Positions 1-8,429 of a DNA stretch of 64,000 bases are shown here, in pieces. The DNA lies in NCBI RefSeq assembly GCF_000420645.1, contig NZ_ATVI01000001.1:56001-120000 (forward strand), written 5' to 3'. Every line of letters begins with the position of its first letter. The first letter of the stretch is position 1. The DNA is from Nevskia ramosa DSM 11499 (lineage in GTDB: Bacteria > Pseudomonadota > Gammaproteobacteria > Nevskiales > Nevskiaceae). Position numbers and translations under genes: made by a program. The notes under the pieces were generated by a model. It was not told where the DNA came from, did not search any database, and saw only the letters and a list, made by a program, of their open reading frames with translations.

Positions 1-179
1 AGACCTACCACCAGCCCAGCGACGAATTCCGCGAAAACATGGATTTCTCATCGAGTGTCGAGATGGCCCGTTTCGGTCTCGCCCTGGGCTGGGAGGCACT
101 GAGCCTGCCGAAATCGATCGCCTGGCTGCCCGGCGACGAATTCGAAGCCACCCGTCGAATGAGCGAGCGCAACCCTTGA
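1..179 (+). CDS. M28-family metallopeptidase, C-terminal fragment
   Basis: Only the last 58 codons are present, read from base 3 to the TGA at 177-179; the gene enters from the left edge. The visible text contains a YHQPSDEF motif, then a DFS..VEMARFG..LGW segment and a closing PGDEFEA.R stretch. This pattern is typical of the C-terminal end of secreted M28 zinc aminopeptidases, where the YH.P.DE motif carries a metal-site histidine. The metal-binding core, signal peptide and start are outside the window. Family assignment rests on these short motifs alone and is moderate. Confidence 0.6.
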   Translation, partial: TYHQPSDEFRENMDFSSSVEMARFGLALGWEALSLPKSIAWLPGDEFEATRRMSERNP

Positions 180-208
180 TCATCACCTTGAGCCGGAGCG
201 CCTGAGTC

Positions 209-2488
209 ATGGCCTACTGGCTGCTGTTTTTCCTGATTGCTTTCGTCGCTCTGGCCCACGCCCGGGCCGGCATCCGCACCACCAGCCTGGTGCTCGGCGC
301 GGTGACCCTGTTCTACGGCGTGTTCGGCGAATCCTGGATCGCTTTCGCGCTGATGATGATCGCCGGCCTGCTGGTGTTCGGGCCGCTGAATCTGCCGGTG
401 CTGCGCCAGGAATGGCTGTCGCGGCCACTGTTCACCGGCTTTCGGCGGGTGCTGTCGCGGCTCGATGAACGCCAGCTCGCGGCGCTGACCGGCAGCGGCA
501 CCGGCTGGGAAGCCGAACTGTTCAACGGCCAGCCGGACTGGAGCCGTTTCCACGAAAGCTACAGCGCCCGTCTGACGCCGGACGAGCGCAGCCTGCTCGA
601 CGGCCCGCTGGCCGAGTTCTGTAGCCGCTACGCACGCGATCCGGAAACGCCAGCGGCGCACGCCCGGCTGCGCGCCTACGGCCTGCACGGTCTGGCCGTC
701 GACGGTCTGCACGGTGGGCGCGATCTGTCGGCGCTGGCGCAGTCGGCCGCGCTGATGCGGCTCAGCGCCAGCGCCGGCAGCGATCTGGCCCGCCGTATCG
801 GAGCGCCTTCGCGGCTGGCCTGGATCGCCGCGCTGCAGCGCCATGGCACGCCGGCCCAGCAAAGCCGCTGGCTGCCGCAACTGGCCGCGGGTGCCAATTT
901 GCAGACCATCGAATCCGGCATTGCCGGCGATGCCGTGATCGAAGCCGGCGACGAGGGTCCGGCACTGCTGCTGACGCTCGACATCAGCTTGACCGCCGAT
1001 GCGGAAATCGTTGGCTGCTGCGTCGATCTGCGCGATCCGGAAGCGCGGCTCGGGCCTGATGCTGCGACCGGGCCCACCTGGCTGCTGCTCGACGCAGCAC
1101 TGTTGCGTGACAAGCGTGGCCCGCTGCGTCTGCCACTGGAGGCGGTGATCGGCGATCGCGAGCACATCGGTGAAGCCGCCCGTCAGGGTGCGGAGAGCCG
1201 CGCCGTTGCCGATGCGATCGCACCGATCGCGATTCACGCCGGTTCGACCACCGCGCTGGCACTGGCGGCCGGCAGCCTGGCCAAGCTGCACGCGCCGTTC
1301 GGGCTGTCGCTCGGTGAACGCTCGCTGGCCGAGGAAGCGCTGGCCACCCTGGCGGCACGCGCCACGGCCGCGCAGGCGCTGGCAGCGCTGACCGCCCGCG
1401 CCGTCGATCTCGGCGAGAAGCCTTACGCCGCCGCCGCGTTCGCGCGCACCCTGGGCCTGGCACAGGCGCGCGAATGCACGGCGACGGCGCGCGATCTCGG
1501 CCTCGATCAGGGCCTGTCGGCAAGGCTGGTGACCGATCTCGACGAACCGCCGTCGGAAACCCTGGAGCCGGCGCTGGTCGCCCGCACCGACGTCTACAGT
1601 GCCTGCGTGCTGCGCAGTCATGGCGCCTTCATGCAGGCCCTGGCAGCCGCGCAGGACCCGAATCCCGCCACCGCGCTGACCCGTTTCGACGACGCCCTGT
1701 GGTCACACGTCGGCCATCTGTTCGGTACCGCCACGCAGGCGTTTGCGCTGGGCCTGACGGCGAGCAGCCCGCTGTTCGGCAGCAGCGCGCCGGAAACCCA
1801 GTACCTGCGCAAGATCAATCGCTACAGTGCCGCGCTCGCGTTCGCGGCCGATGTCAGCCTCAGCGTGATGGCCAGCGAACTCGGTTCGCGCAAGCCGTAT
1901 ACCGCGCTGCGCGCCGTCCGCGAAGCATCGCGGCGCAGCCTGACCACCTGGCTCGGCGATGCGCTGGCGCAGCTCTATCTGGCCAGCGCGGCCTTGCGCC
2001 AGTACGACGAAGGTGGCGCCCATCTCGACGAACGCGCGGTGCTGGAACTGATCTGCACCGATGCCTTCAGCGCCTGCGAAGAAGCGCTGGACCGCCTGAT
2101 CCGCCATCTGTCCTCACCGTTCCTGGCCTGGCTGACGCGGCGCATCGTGCTGCCGCTGGGTCCCAGCCGCAGGGCGCCGCGTGAAGCCACGCAGCGCAGC
2201 GTCGCCAACCAGTTGCAGAGCGACAGCCGGCTGCGCGAACGGCTAGGCGAGCGCGTCGGCCTGCCAGCTGATGCCAGCCCCTGGCCGCTGATCGATCAGG
2301 CCCTTGGCCTGATGCGTGCTGGCGAAGCCATCGAGGCGCGGGCGATCGCGGCGAAAATCACCCGCCTGTCGCGCCACGTGCCGACTCGGATCGATCAGAC
2401 CCGCGACAGCGGCGTGATCGACGAGGCCGAAGCCCAGGCGCTGCGCGACTGGCTGGCCGCGGTCACCCGAATCCAGAAACCTGATTGA
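209..2488 (+). CDS. FadE-like protein with degenerate acyl-CoA dehydrogenase domain
   Basis: A 759-residue protein that follows the plan of the large E. coli FadE: two N-terminal membrane helices (about 1-65), a FRRVLSRL / ELFNGQPDW linker region (about 78-112), a dehydrogenase-like middle and a long helical C-terminal domain with DALAQLYLASA near 585. In the middle the catalytic landmarks are gone. The flavin-binding T.PEAGSDA segment is replaced by IESGIAGDA, the arginine of the RRQF motif is replaced (KLHAPF), and the glycine-rich GGKG segment and the VEGAN segment holding the catalytic glutamate are not recognisable. From the sequence it looks like a FadE-derived pseudoenzyme with an intact reading frame. 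A GGAG lies 10 nt before the ATG. glpD follows after 25 nt. What it does is unknown; an alternative is a highly diverged but active dehydrogenase. Confidence 0.75.
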   Translation: MAYWLLFFLIAFVALAHARAGIRTTSLVLGAVTLFYGVFGESWIAFALMMIAGLLVFGPLNLPVLRQEWLSRPLFTGFRRVLSRLDERQLAALTGSGTGWEAELFNGQPDWSRFHESYSARLTPDERSLLDGPLAEFCSRYARDPETPAAHARLRAYGLHGLAVDGLHGGRDLSALAQSAALMRLSASAGSDLARRIGAPSRLAWIAALQRHGTPAQQSRWLPQLAAGANLQTIESGIAGDAVIEAGDEGPALLLTLDISLTADAEIVGCCVDLRDPEARLGPDAATGPTWLLLDAALLRDKRGPLRLPLEAVIGDREHIGEAARQGAESRAVADAIAPIAIHAGSTTALALAAGSLAKLHAPFGLSLGERSLAEEALATLAARATAAQALAALTARAVDLGEKPYAAAAFARTLGLAQARECTATARDLGLDQGLSARLVTDLDEPPSETLEPALVARTDVYSACVLRSHGAFMQALAAAQDPNPATALTRFDDALWSHVGHLFGTATQAFALGLTASSPLFGSSAPETQYLRKINRYSAALAFAADVSLSVMASELGSRKPYTALRAVREASRRSLTTWLGDALAQLYLASAALRQYDEGGAHLDERAVLELICTDAFSACEEALDRLIRHLSSPFLAWLTRRIVLPLGPSRRAPREATQRSVANQLQSDSRLRERLGERVGLPADASPWPLIDQALGLMRAGEAIEARAIAAKITRLSRHVPTRIDQTRDSGVIDEAEAQALRDWLAAVTRIQKPD

Positions 2489-2513
2489 AATCTTCCCGAA
2501 TTTCCCTCGCCCG

Positions 2514-4091
2514 ATGACCCCTGCCTTTCCGCTGATCCGACAAACCTCTGCACTTCGCGACGCCCATTACGACCTGCTGGTTATCGGCGGCGGCATCTAC
2601 GGCGCCTGGACCGCCTGCGACGCCGCGCAGCGCGGCCTGAAGGTGGCGATCGTCGAGCGCAACGACTGGGGTTCGGGTACTTCGCAGTCGTCCTCCAAGC
2701 TGATCCACGGCGGCCTGCGCTATCTGGAGCATTACGAATTCGCGCTGGTCCGCCACGCGCTGGCGGAACGCCGGGTGCTGTCGCGGCTGGCGCCGCATCT
2801 GGTACGGCCGCTGAACTTCGTGGTGCCGGTGTGGAAAGGCGCAAGAGTCGGCCGTCTGCAACTGCTCGCCGGCCTGACCTTGTACGACTTCCTGGCCACC
2901 GGCAAGCAGCCGGTGCCACGCTTCAAATCGTTCTCGCGCAGGAAGCTGCTGGCGGTGCATCCCTATCTCGACGAGGCCGGCCTCCGAGGCGGCCTGCGCT
3001 ATGGCGACTGCCAGGAAGACGATGCGCGCATGACCTTGTTCGTGATCGCCGCCGCCCAGGCCGCCGGCGCGGTCTGCGCCAATGCGGTGGCTGCCGACAG
3101 CCTGAGCTTCGACGGCGAGCGCTGCACCGGCGCGACCCTGCGCGACACCGAGACCGGTGAGGTCTACACGGTCAAGGCCGATTGCGTGGTCAACGCAGCC
3201 GGACCCTGGGCGCATCGCCTGCCGGGCATGGGCAGCAGCGATGGCAAGCAGGCGGCCCAGCAAGCGGTGAAGCTGGTCAAGGGCGTGCACTTGGTGATGC
3301 CGGCGATTCCCGAACTGGAAGATGCCTTCCTGCTCACCGCACCCTCGGATGGCCGCGTGTTCTTCGTCATTCCGTGGAACGGCCGGACCCTGGTCGGCAC
3401 CACTGAATCCTCGGTCGACGATGCCACCGGCGTCAGCGTCACCGAGGCCGAGGCGCAATACCTGATCGAGGCCGTCAACGCGCTGATGCCGGGTCTGGGC
3501 TGGACCGTGGAGCAGATCATCGGCCGCTTCGCCGGTGTGCGCAGTCTGCAGGCCGAAGACGCCGAAAGCCTGGCTGCGGTGAGCCGCGAATTCACCGTGC
3601 TGGAGCCGCGCCCGGGGCTGGTCTGGCCACTGGGTGGCAAGTACACGACGGCGCGCTGCGATGCGGTGGAGATCGTCGATCGCGTGCTGGAAAGCCTCGG
3701 CCGCGAGCCGATCGAATCGCATAGCGATCGCGATGCCCTGCCCGGCGCGCCGCATGAGATTCGTGAGCTGGGCGACTTCAGCGGCTGGCAGGCGGAAGCC
3801 GTTGCCGGCCTGGCGCGGCGCGGGCTGGCTGCCGACGTTGCGCGCTCCCTGAGTCTGCGTCACGGCACCGGCATCGGCCGGGTGGAAGCGCTGCTCGACG
3901 AGAATCACGCCTGGGCCGAACGCATCCATCCGGACGCGCCGTATCTGGCGGCGGAAGTGGTGCTCGCGGTGCGCGATGAAATGGCACGAACGGTTGATGA
4001 CGTGGTCCGCCGGCGCATGCCGCTGTCTCTGGTCGTTGATGACCAACCGGAGTGGCGCGCGCGCGTGGCGGCGCTGATGGCCGAAGCCTGA
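2514..4091 (+). CDS. glpD: aerobic glycerol-3-phosphate dehydrogenase (FAD)
   Basis: A 525-residue flavoprotein oxidising sn-glycerol-3-phosphate to dihydroxyacetone phosphate and passing electrons to ubiquinone at the inner membrane. The N-terminal Rossmann motif GGGIYG (residues 25-30) binds FAD, followed by the family motif SSKLIHGGLRYLE. The C-terminal DAO-associated domain has RHGTG and the usual length. The C-terminal part also carries the RSLQAEDAESLAAVSR stretch, which stands where the family has a GVR.L segment. No glpK, glpF or glpR is adjacent, so it may serve phospholipid-derived glycerol-3-phosphate rather than glycerol uptake (inference). No clear Shine-Dalgarno is seen. It runs towards the RES toxin gene with only 6 nt between the stops. 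Confidence 0.93.
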   Translation: MTPAFPLIRQTSALRDAHYDLLVIGGGIYGAWTACDAAQRGLKVAIVERNDWGSGTSQSSSKLIHGGLRYLEHYEFALVRHALAERRVLSRLAPHLVRPLNFVVPVWKGARVGRLQLLAGLTLYDFLATGKQPVPRFKSFSRRKLLAVHPYLDEAGLRGGLRYGDCQEDDARMTLFVIAAAQAAGAVCANAVAADSLSFDGERCTGATLRDTETGEVYTVKADCVVNAAGPWAHRLPGMGSSDGKQAAQQAVKLVKGVHLVMPAIPELEDAFLLTAPSDGRVFFVIPWNGRTLVGTTESSVDDATGVSVTEAEAQYLIEAVNALMPGLGWTVEQIIGRFAGVRSLQAEDAESLAAVSREFTVLEPRPGLVWPLGGKYTTARCDAVEIVDRVLESLGREPIESHSDRDALPGAPHEIRELGDFSGWQAEAVAGLARRGLAADVARSLSLRHGTGIGRVEALLDENHAWAERIHPDAPYLAAEVVLAVRDEMARTVDDVVRRRMPLSLVVDDQPEWRARVAALMAEA

Positions 4092-4097
4092 AGCCGG

Positions 4098-4823
4098 TCA
4101 GCGGTAGTCGAACTCGAATGCTTCCGGCCGTGATGGCCGGCTGCCGGTACGCACCCAGGACGCACGCTGCGCATCGGCACTCAGGAACCAGGTTTGCCGC
4201 GTGGTGATGCCGCGTCCGTCGCTGAAGGCGCGGCAATCGAGCACCGCCGCGCAGGCCGCGTGGTCGGGATCGCGCACCGATACGTAGCGGATCAACTGCA
4301 CACCGGCTTCGCGGGCATTGCGCGCCAGACTGCGGCAGGCGCTGTAATCGTCCGGATGCATCCACTTCGCGGCGTCAGCCGCAAACGGGGGAATCCCGAG
4401 ATCGATGGTCAAGCCACCGGCCTGGGCGCGGAATAGCGTGTGGGCAACCGCATCGAGTGAGTGCAGGCCCTCGCTTGCGGCGACGAAGCGGCAGCGCCAG
4501 TAGCCCACTTCCGCACAGGCGGTCTGCACGGTTTCGGCGCCGTACCAGACGCCTTGATCAATCACCTCGCGAAACCGCGAGCCGCCCCGGGCCGAGGGAT
4601 AGCGGAACGGCGTGAACAGCAGGTAGTCGAGCGTGCGGCACTCGGCCGGCACGGCCGGCTTGTTCGCTTCGAGGATGTCTTCGAGCAGTTCCTGCTCGGT
4701 CTGACTGTCGACCAGCACCCGCGTGGCCACCGTGTGCTGAGCCTCGACGGCCCGCCACAGCAGCACTTCGAGGCTGACCGCCTCAGATGCGAGAGCGGGA
4801 GGCGTCCAGGTACTGGAGGACAT
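4098..4823 (-). CDS. RES-domain toxin (NAD+-degrading family)
   Basis: A 241-residue protein with the RES signature: an N-terminal LLWRAV arginine (residue about 24), then a GGSRFRE...GVWYGAE..QTACAEVGYWR block holding the second arginine and the glutamate, and a C-terminal CRAFSDGRG serine. Characterised RES toxins degrade NAD+ by phosphorolysis or act as ADP-ribosyltransferases. The length, with an RTLDYLLFTPFRYP insert, matches the longer proteobacterial branch. The start overlaps the end of the upstream antitoxin gene by 41 nt, the usual antitoxin-first arrangement with translational coupling. All three signature residues seem present, so the toxin is probably active. The exact reaction is inferred from the family. 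Confidence 0.85.
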   Translation of the reverse strand: MSSSTWTPPALASEAVSLEVLLWRAVEAQHTVATRVLVDSQTEQELLEDILEANKPAVPAECRTLDYLLFTPFRYPSARGGSRFREVIDQGVWYGAETVQTACAEVGYWRCRFVAASEGLHSLDAVAHTLFRAQAGGLTIDLGIPPFAADAAKWMHPDDYSACRSLARNAREAGVQLIRYVSVRDPDHAACAAVLDCRAFSDGRGITTRQTWFLSADAQRASWVRTGSRPSRPEAFEFDYR

Positions 4824-5214
4824 GGATCAGGCCTTCGCAACTGCCGAGCAGCTTCGCCGGTTCGCCGCCAAGCGCGCTGTTGCCGGAATGCAGCCACGCT
4901 TGCATCGCTTCGACCTTGCCGCCGGTGATCGCATCGAGCGAGCGGTAGACACGCACCAGCAACGTCGCCAGTTCCCAGGGTTTGGAATCTGGCGCCAGAG
5001 TCCAGGTGCCAGCGTTGAGCCGCGACGCGGTAGCCGGGCTCAGACCCAGCGCTTTTGCCAGTTGTACCTGCGATAGCGCAAGCCGCCCGGCGGCCCGAAC
5101 CACGGCTTTTGACAGCACCGGAGCGGCCTCACTTGCGGCAGCAGGCTGCGCGCCTCGGCGCTTGCCGCCGCTTGCGACCGAGTAACTCGTCGAACTGGAG
5201 TTTCGAATTTCCAT
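4783..5214 (-). CDS. Xre/MbcA/ParS-type antitoxin (DUF2384)
   Basis: A 143-residue partner of the RES toxin. The first 35-40 residues are Ser/Ala-rich and low complexity. A Xre-like helix-turn-helix follows (LSQVQLAKALGLSPATASRL), then the DUF2384 C-terminal region with the ELATLLVRVYRSLDAITGG and AMQAWLHSGNSALGG.P motif that inserts into the toxin active site in MbcA/ParS proteins. I chose the ATG at 5214; an in-frame ATG at 5262 would add 16 residues. Known relatives bind their own promoter, so autoregulation is likely. The upstream gene is the SanA-like gene, ending at 5293 on the same strand. Confidence 0.86.
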   Translation of the reverse strand: MEIRNSSSTSYSVASGGKRRGAQPAAASEAAPVLSKAVVRAAGRLALSQVQLAKALGLSPATASRLNAGTWTLAPDSKPWELATLLVRVYRSLDAITGGKVEAMQAWLHSGNSALGGEPAKLLGSCEGLIHVLQYLDASRSRI

Positions 5215-5292
5215 GGAAAGAATCGTGATCCGATCTTTCTGATTTTGCAAGCCACTCGCCACCGGATGGCGAGCCGGACAAGAACGATCCGC

Positions 5293-5985
5293 TCAAGGCG
5301 GCGGCGGCAGCATCTCGATTTCAGGTGCTGCGTTGATCGCTTCCCGGCCGCCAAGGAACTTCGGCTCCGTCGACAGCACGTAGAGATCGAGCACCGCTTT
5401 GACGCGAGCGAACACTTCGCGGATATAGGTGCGGCTGAACACGCCGATGTTGTCGCTGGTCGCGGCATAGCCGGCAACGCGGATGTTCAGCTTCTTGGCG
5501 ATGAACACCGCGCGGTAGGCGTGGTACTCCTGCGTGATCACCGTCATCTGTTCGAGATTGAACACCGCCTTGGCGCGGCTGATCGAATCGAAGGTGCGCA
5601 CACCGGCGAAATCCATGGTGATCGCCTGCGACGGAATGCCGGCCTTGGTCAGCTCGCGCCACATCTGGCGCGGCTCGTTGTAGGTGGAATCCGGATTGGC
5701 GCCGCTGACGATGATCTTCTTGATCTTGCCTAGCTGATACAGCTGCACGGCCGCTTCGATGCGGCCGTAGAACTGCGGATTGGGCTTGCCGCTGCGGGTG
5801 AACGGGCTGGTGCCGAGCACGAGACCCACCTCGTTGTCCGGCAGCAGCGACCAATTCGAATAGACGTAGGCTTCCGAATTGTTGACCACCCAGTTGTTGA
5901 TCAGCGCGACCAGCACCAGCGCCAACGCCGCGACCCAGATCAGGCCACGGCGCAGGCGACGACGAAAGGCGCGCGTCAATTTCAA
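5293..5985 (-). CDS. SanA/YdcF-family (DUF218) envelope protein
   Basis: A 230-residue protein with one N-terminal membrane helix (about 15-30) after an Arg-rich start, then a periplasmic DUF218 domain. The NEVGLVLGTSPFTRSGKPN segment and the IIVSGANP, ITMDFAGVRTFDS and VITQEYHAYRA motifs are characteristic of SanA, the E. coli protein linked to envelope barrier function and vancomycin resistance at high temperature. The C-terminus ends in a run of four prolines. It overlaps the upstream MAPEG gene by 4 nt (ATGA), so the two are probably co-translated. The biochemical activity of the family is not settled. Confidence 0.85.
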   Translation of the reverse strand: MKLTRAFRRRLRRGLIWVAALALVLVALINNWVVNNSEAYVYSNWSLLPDNEVGLVLGTSPFTRSGKPNPQFYGRIEAAVQLYQLGKIKKIIVSGANPDSTYNEPRQMWRELTKAGIPSQAITMDFAGVRTFDSISRAKAVFNLEQMTVITQEYHAYRAVFIAKKLNIRVAGYAATSDNIGVFSRTYIREVFARVKAVLDLYVLSTEPKFLGGREAINAAPEIEMLPPPP

Positions 5986-6389
5986 CGCAGCAATCCCCAG
6001 AACATCAGGCCGAAGCAGACCAGCTGGATAGCCCAGAACGTCGCACGCGCCAGCACCAGCGGCGTGTTGACGCCGAGGATGTGCACGCCGCTCTGGGCGA
6101 GACGGGCGTAGACGACATACATCGCCAGCGGCGCTGTGACTTCAGGCTTGCCAATTGCCTGCGCGGCCAGCACCAGCACGGCGAAGATCGGCAGATTCTC
6201 GAGGCTGTTGGCATGGGCATCGGCGATACGCTGGATGAAGCCAGGATCATTCGCGTTCTTCGAGCCGCGCGGCCACGAGGTGATCGAGGTGCCGGTCAGC
6301 AACGCAACGCCGCGATAGGCGAACACCACGACCACCAGCAGAAAGGTCCAGGCGGTGAACAGCAGCAAGGCTTGAATGGAAATGGTCAT
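5982..6389 (-). CDS. MAPEG-family membrane protein
   Basis: A 135-residue integral membrane protein with four predicted helices. It has the family pattern of an early polar stretch (SKNANDPGFIQRIADAHANSLENLPIF) in which Glu, Asn and Arg sit at the first loop, as in bacterial MAPEG proteins related to microsomal glutathione transferase. The C-terminal half (YARLAQSGVHILG, then RATFWAIQLVCFGLMFWG) is typical. Substrate and activity cannot be read from the sequence. It heads a two-gene unit with the SanA-like gene. The VWA gene ends 120 nt upstream on the same strand. Confidence 0.82.
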   Translation of the reverse strand: MTISIQALLLFTAWTFLLVVVVFAYRGVALLTGTSITSWPRGSKNANDPGFIQRIADAHANSLENLPIFAVLVLAAQAIGKPEVTAPLAMYVVYARLAQSGVHILGVNTPLVLARATFWAIQLVCFGLMFWGLLR

Positions 6390-6509
6390 CTGAAATAGTT
6401 CTCCCCGTTTTTTGCGCTGCAGATCGACAGCGTCGCCGACTATAGACGGCCGCTATGGCTGGCAGGAACTGTTGAATTTCTCGGCCGATCTTTCAGTCCG
6501 CGGATTGCG

Positions 6510-7688
6510 TCAATGGCTGAGTCGCTTGATCGCCTTGTCGAGGCCCGCAAGGGTCAGCGAAAACATTCTGTCTTCGCCGATCAGCTCGCGCGCCGCGGTG
6601 ATCGAGGGCGTGTATTCCCAGCGCTCCTCGTGCTCCGGATTCAGCCAGACCGCGCGCGGGAAAGCCTCCGTCAGGCGCTTGAACCAGACCGCGCCAGCTT
6701 CCTCGTTCCAGTGCTCGACACTGCCGCCCGGATAGAGGATTTCGTAGGGGCTCATGGTCGCATCGCCAACAAAGATCAGCTTGTAGTCCGCCGTGTACTT
6801 GCGCAGCACCTCGAACAGCGGAATGCGCTCGGCTTGCCGACGGCGGTTGTCCTTCCACACGCTTTCGTACAGGAAGTTGTGGAAGTAGTAGTACTCGAGG
6901 TGCTTGAACTCGGTCTTGCAGGCCGAGAACAACTCTTCGCAGACCTTCACATGCGGATCCATCGAGCCACCGACATCGAGGAACAGCAGCACCTTCACCG
7001 CGTTGTGGCGCTCCGGCACCATCTTGATGTCGAGCCAGCCGGCGTTGCGCGCGGTCGATTCAATGGTGCCGTCGAGATCGAATACGTCCGGCGCACCCTG
7101 GCGCGCGAACTTGCGCAGCTTCCGGAGTGCCACCTTGATGTTGCGGGTGCCGAGTTCGATCGAATCGTCGAGGTTCTTGAACTCGCGCTTCTCCCAGACC
7201 TTCGCCGCGCGCTTGTTGCCACCTTCACCGCCGATGCGTACGCCTTCCGGGTTGTAGCCGGAATTGCCGAATGGGGAGGTACCCCCGGTACCGATCCACT
7301 TGTTGCCGCCCTGATGACGCTCTTTCTGCTCTTCAAGACGCTTCTTCAAGGTTTCCATCAGCTCCTCGAAGCCGCCGAGCGAGGCGATCTTGGCTTTCTC
7401 CTCGTCGGTCAGCAGCTTTTCCATCTCGCGGCGCAGCCAGTCATCCGGGATCTGGCCAGCGAACAGGTCAAACACCGCTTCCACGCCCTTGAAATAGGCG
7501 GCGAAGGCGCGGTCGTAGCGGTCGTAATGGCTTTCGTCCTTGACCAGCGTCATCCGCGCCAGCAGGTAGAAATCGTCGATCGAATAGATGACGACCTTCT
7601 GCTTCAGCGCTTCGAGCAGGGTCAGGAATTCGCCAAGCCCGGGCTTCAGGCCGGCAGCGCGCAAGGTCAGGAAAAATCCGAAAAGCAT
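6510..7688 (-). CDS. CoxE-like VWA domain protein
   Basis: A 392-residue cytoplasmic protein. The N-terminal half is helical and ends in a charged, Gly-rich linker (about 120-160). The C-terminal half is a von Willebrand A fold with the MIDAS motif DVGGS (residues 238-242) and a second metal-site region at IFVGDATMSPYEI. Proteins of this COG3825/CoxE group normally work with a MoxR-type AAA+ ATPase in the maturation or remodelling of protein complexes. Here the probable partner is the MoxR gene at 11818-12660, on the same strand but about 4 kb away. No signal peptide is seen. The target complex is unknown. Confidence 0.85.
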   Translation of the reverse strand: MLFGFFLTLRAAGLKPGLGEFLTLLEALKQKVVIYSIDDFYLLARMTLVKDESHYDRYDRAFAAYFKGVEAVFDLFAGQIPDDWLRREMEKLLTDEEKAKIASLGGFEELMETLKKRLEEQKERHQGGNKWIGTGGTSPFGNSGYNPEGVRIGGEGGNKRAAKVWEKREFKNLDDSIELGTRNIKVALRKLRKFARQGAPDVFDLDGTIESTARNAGWLDIKMVPERHNAVKVLLFLDVGGSMDPHVKVCEELFSACKTEFKHLEYYYFHNFLYESVWKDNRRRQAERIPLFEVLRKYTADYKLIFVGDATMSPYEILYPGGSVEHWNEEAGAVWFKRLTEAFPRAVWLNPEHEERWEYTPSITAARELIGEDRMFSLTLAGLDKAIKRLSH

Positions 7689-7768
7689 GGCGAACGAAAC
7701 GCTGGAAGGTTTCCGGCATTCTAGCGCGGCGATCGTCGCAGTCCGCCTTCCTCACTCACCCAGCGCCC

Positions 7769-8416
7769 ATGATCAAACCCGACACGCTGCGCATCGCCGA
7801 AGCCCATCTGCGTGCCTGCGATCCGAAGCTGGCCAGAGTCATCGATCGTCACGGACCATGCACGATCGGTGGCAGCCGTCGCGATCCCTTCCACGTGCTG
7901 TGCAATTCGATCATCAGCCAGCAGCTGTCGATCAAGGCGGCTGACACCATTCAGGCGCGGGTCGCGATCGCAACCGGTGCCGGCAAGCGCTTCCTGCCGC
8001 TGCATTTCATCAGCACCGAACACGAGACGCTGCGCGCCTGCGGCTTGTCGAACGCGAAAGCGAAATGGCTGCGAGCGCTGGCCGAGGCCGCCGCCAGCGG
8101 CACGTTATCGTTCCCCAAGCTGCGCAAGATGGACGACGAAGCGGCAATCGCCGTGCTCGATGCCTTGCCCGGCATCGGCCGCTGGACCGCCGAGATGTTC
8201 CTGATCTTCGCGCTCGATCGTCTCGACGTGTTCTCACTCGGCGACGTCGGCCTGCGCAATGGCCTGAACCGTCTACACGGTGGTGGATTGGGGGGCGGCG
8301 CCAAGCTCGATGACGCAGCGAGCCTGGCGCTGACCGCGAAGTGGGCGCCTTATCGCTCGGTCGGCAGCTGGTACTTGTGGCGGGTGACCGAGAGCGACCT
8401 GACGCCGCTCGTCTGA
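7769..8416 (+). CDS. DNA-3-methyladenine glycosylase II, AlkA-like (HhH-GPD)
   Basis: A 215-residue base-excision repair glycosylase that removes alkylated purines. The helix-hairpin-helix is at 131-150 (LDALPGIGRWTAEMF) and the catalytic aspartate is D159 in FSLGDVGLRNG. It lacks the N-terminal Ada-like domain of E. coli AlkA and is closer in length to the short AlkA/MAG group. It lacks the Cys-rich iron-sulfur loop of MutY/Nth at its C-terminus. It is divergent from the VWA gene (80 nt between starts) and convergent with the TPM gene (13 nt between stops). No Ada box could be identified in the short upstream region. Confidence 0.88.
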   Translation: MIKPDTLRIAEAHLRACDPKLARVIDRHGPCTIGGSRRDPFHVLCNSIISQQLSIKAADTIQARVAIATGAGKRFLPLHFISTEHETLRACGLSNAKAKWLRALAEAAASGTLSFPKLRKMDDEAAIAVLDALPGIGRWTAEMFLIFALDRLDVFSLGDVGLRNGLNRLHGGGLGGGAKLDDAASLALTAKWAPYRSVGSWYLWRVTESDLTPLV

Positions 8417-8429
8417 AGCCGGAAAGACT

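Noticed and set aside
5..1621. 538-aa minus-strand ORF opposite the FadE-like gene
   Set aside because: Arg/Gln/Gly-rich translation with no domain; it is the antisense shadow of a gene with clear FadE-type sequence and reflects high GC codon bias.
2463..4046. 527-aa minus-strand ORF opposite glpD
   Set aside because: Low-complexity His/Gln/Arg composition; antisense shadow of a well-defined gene.
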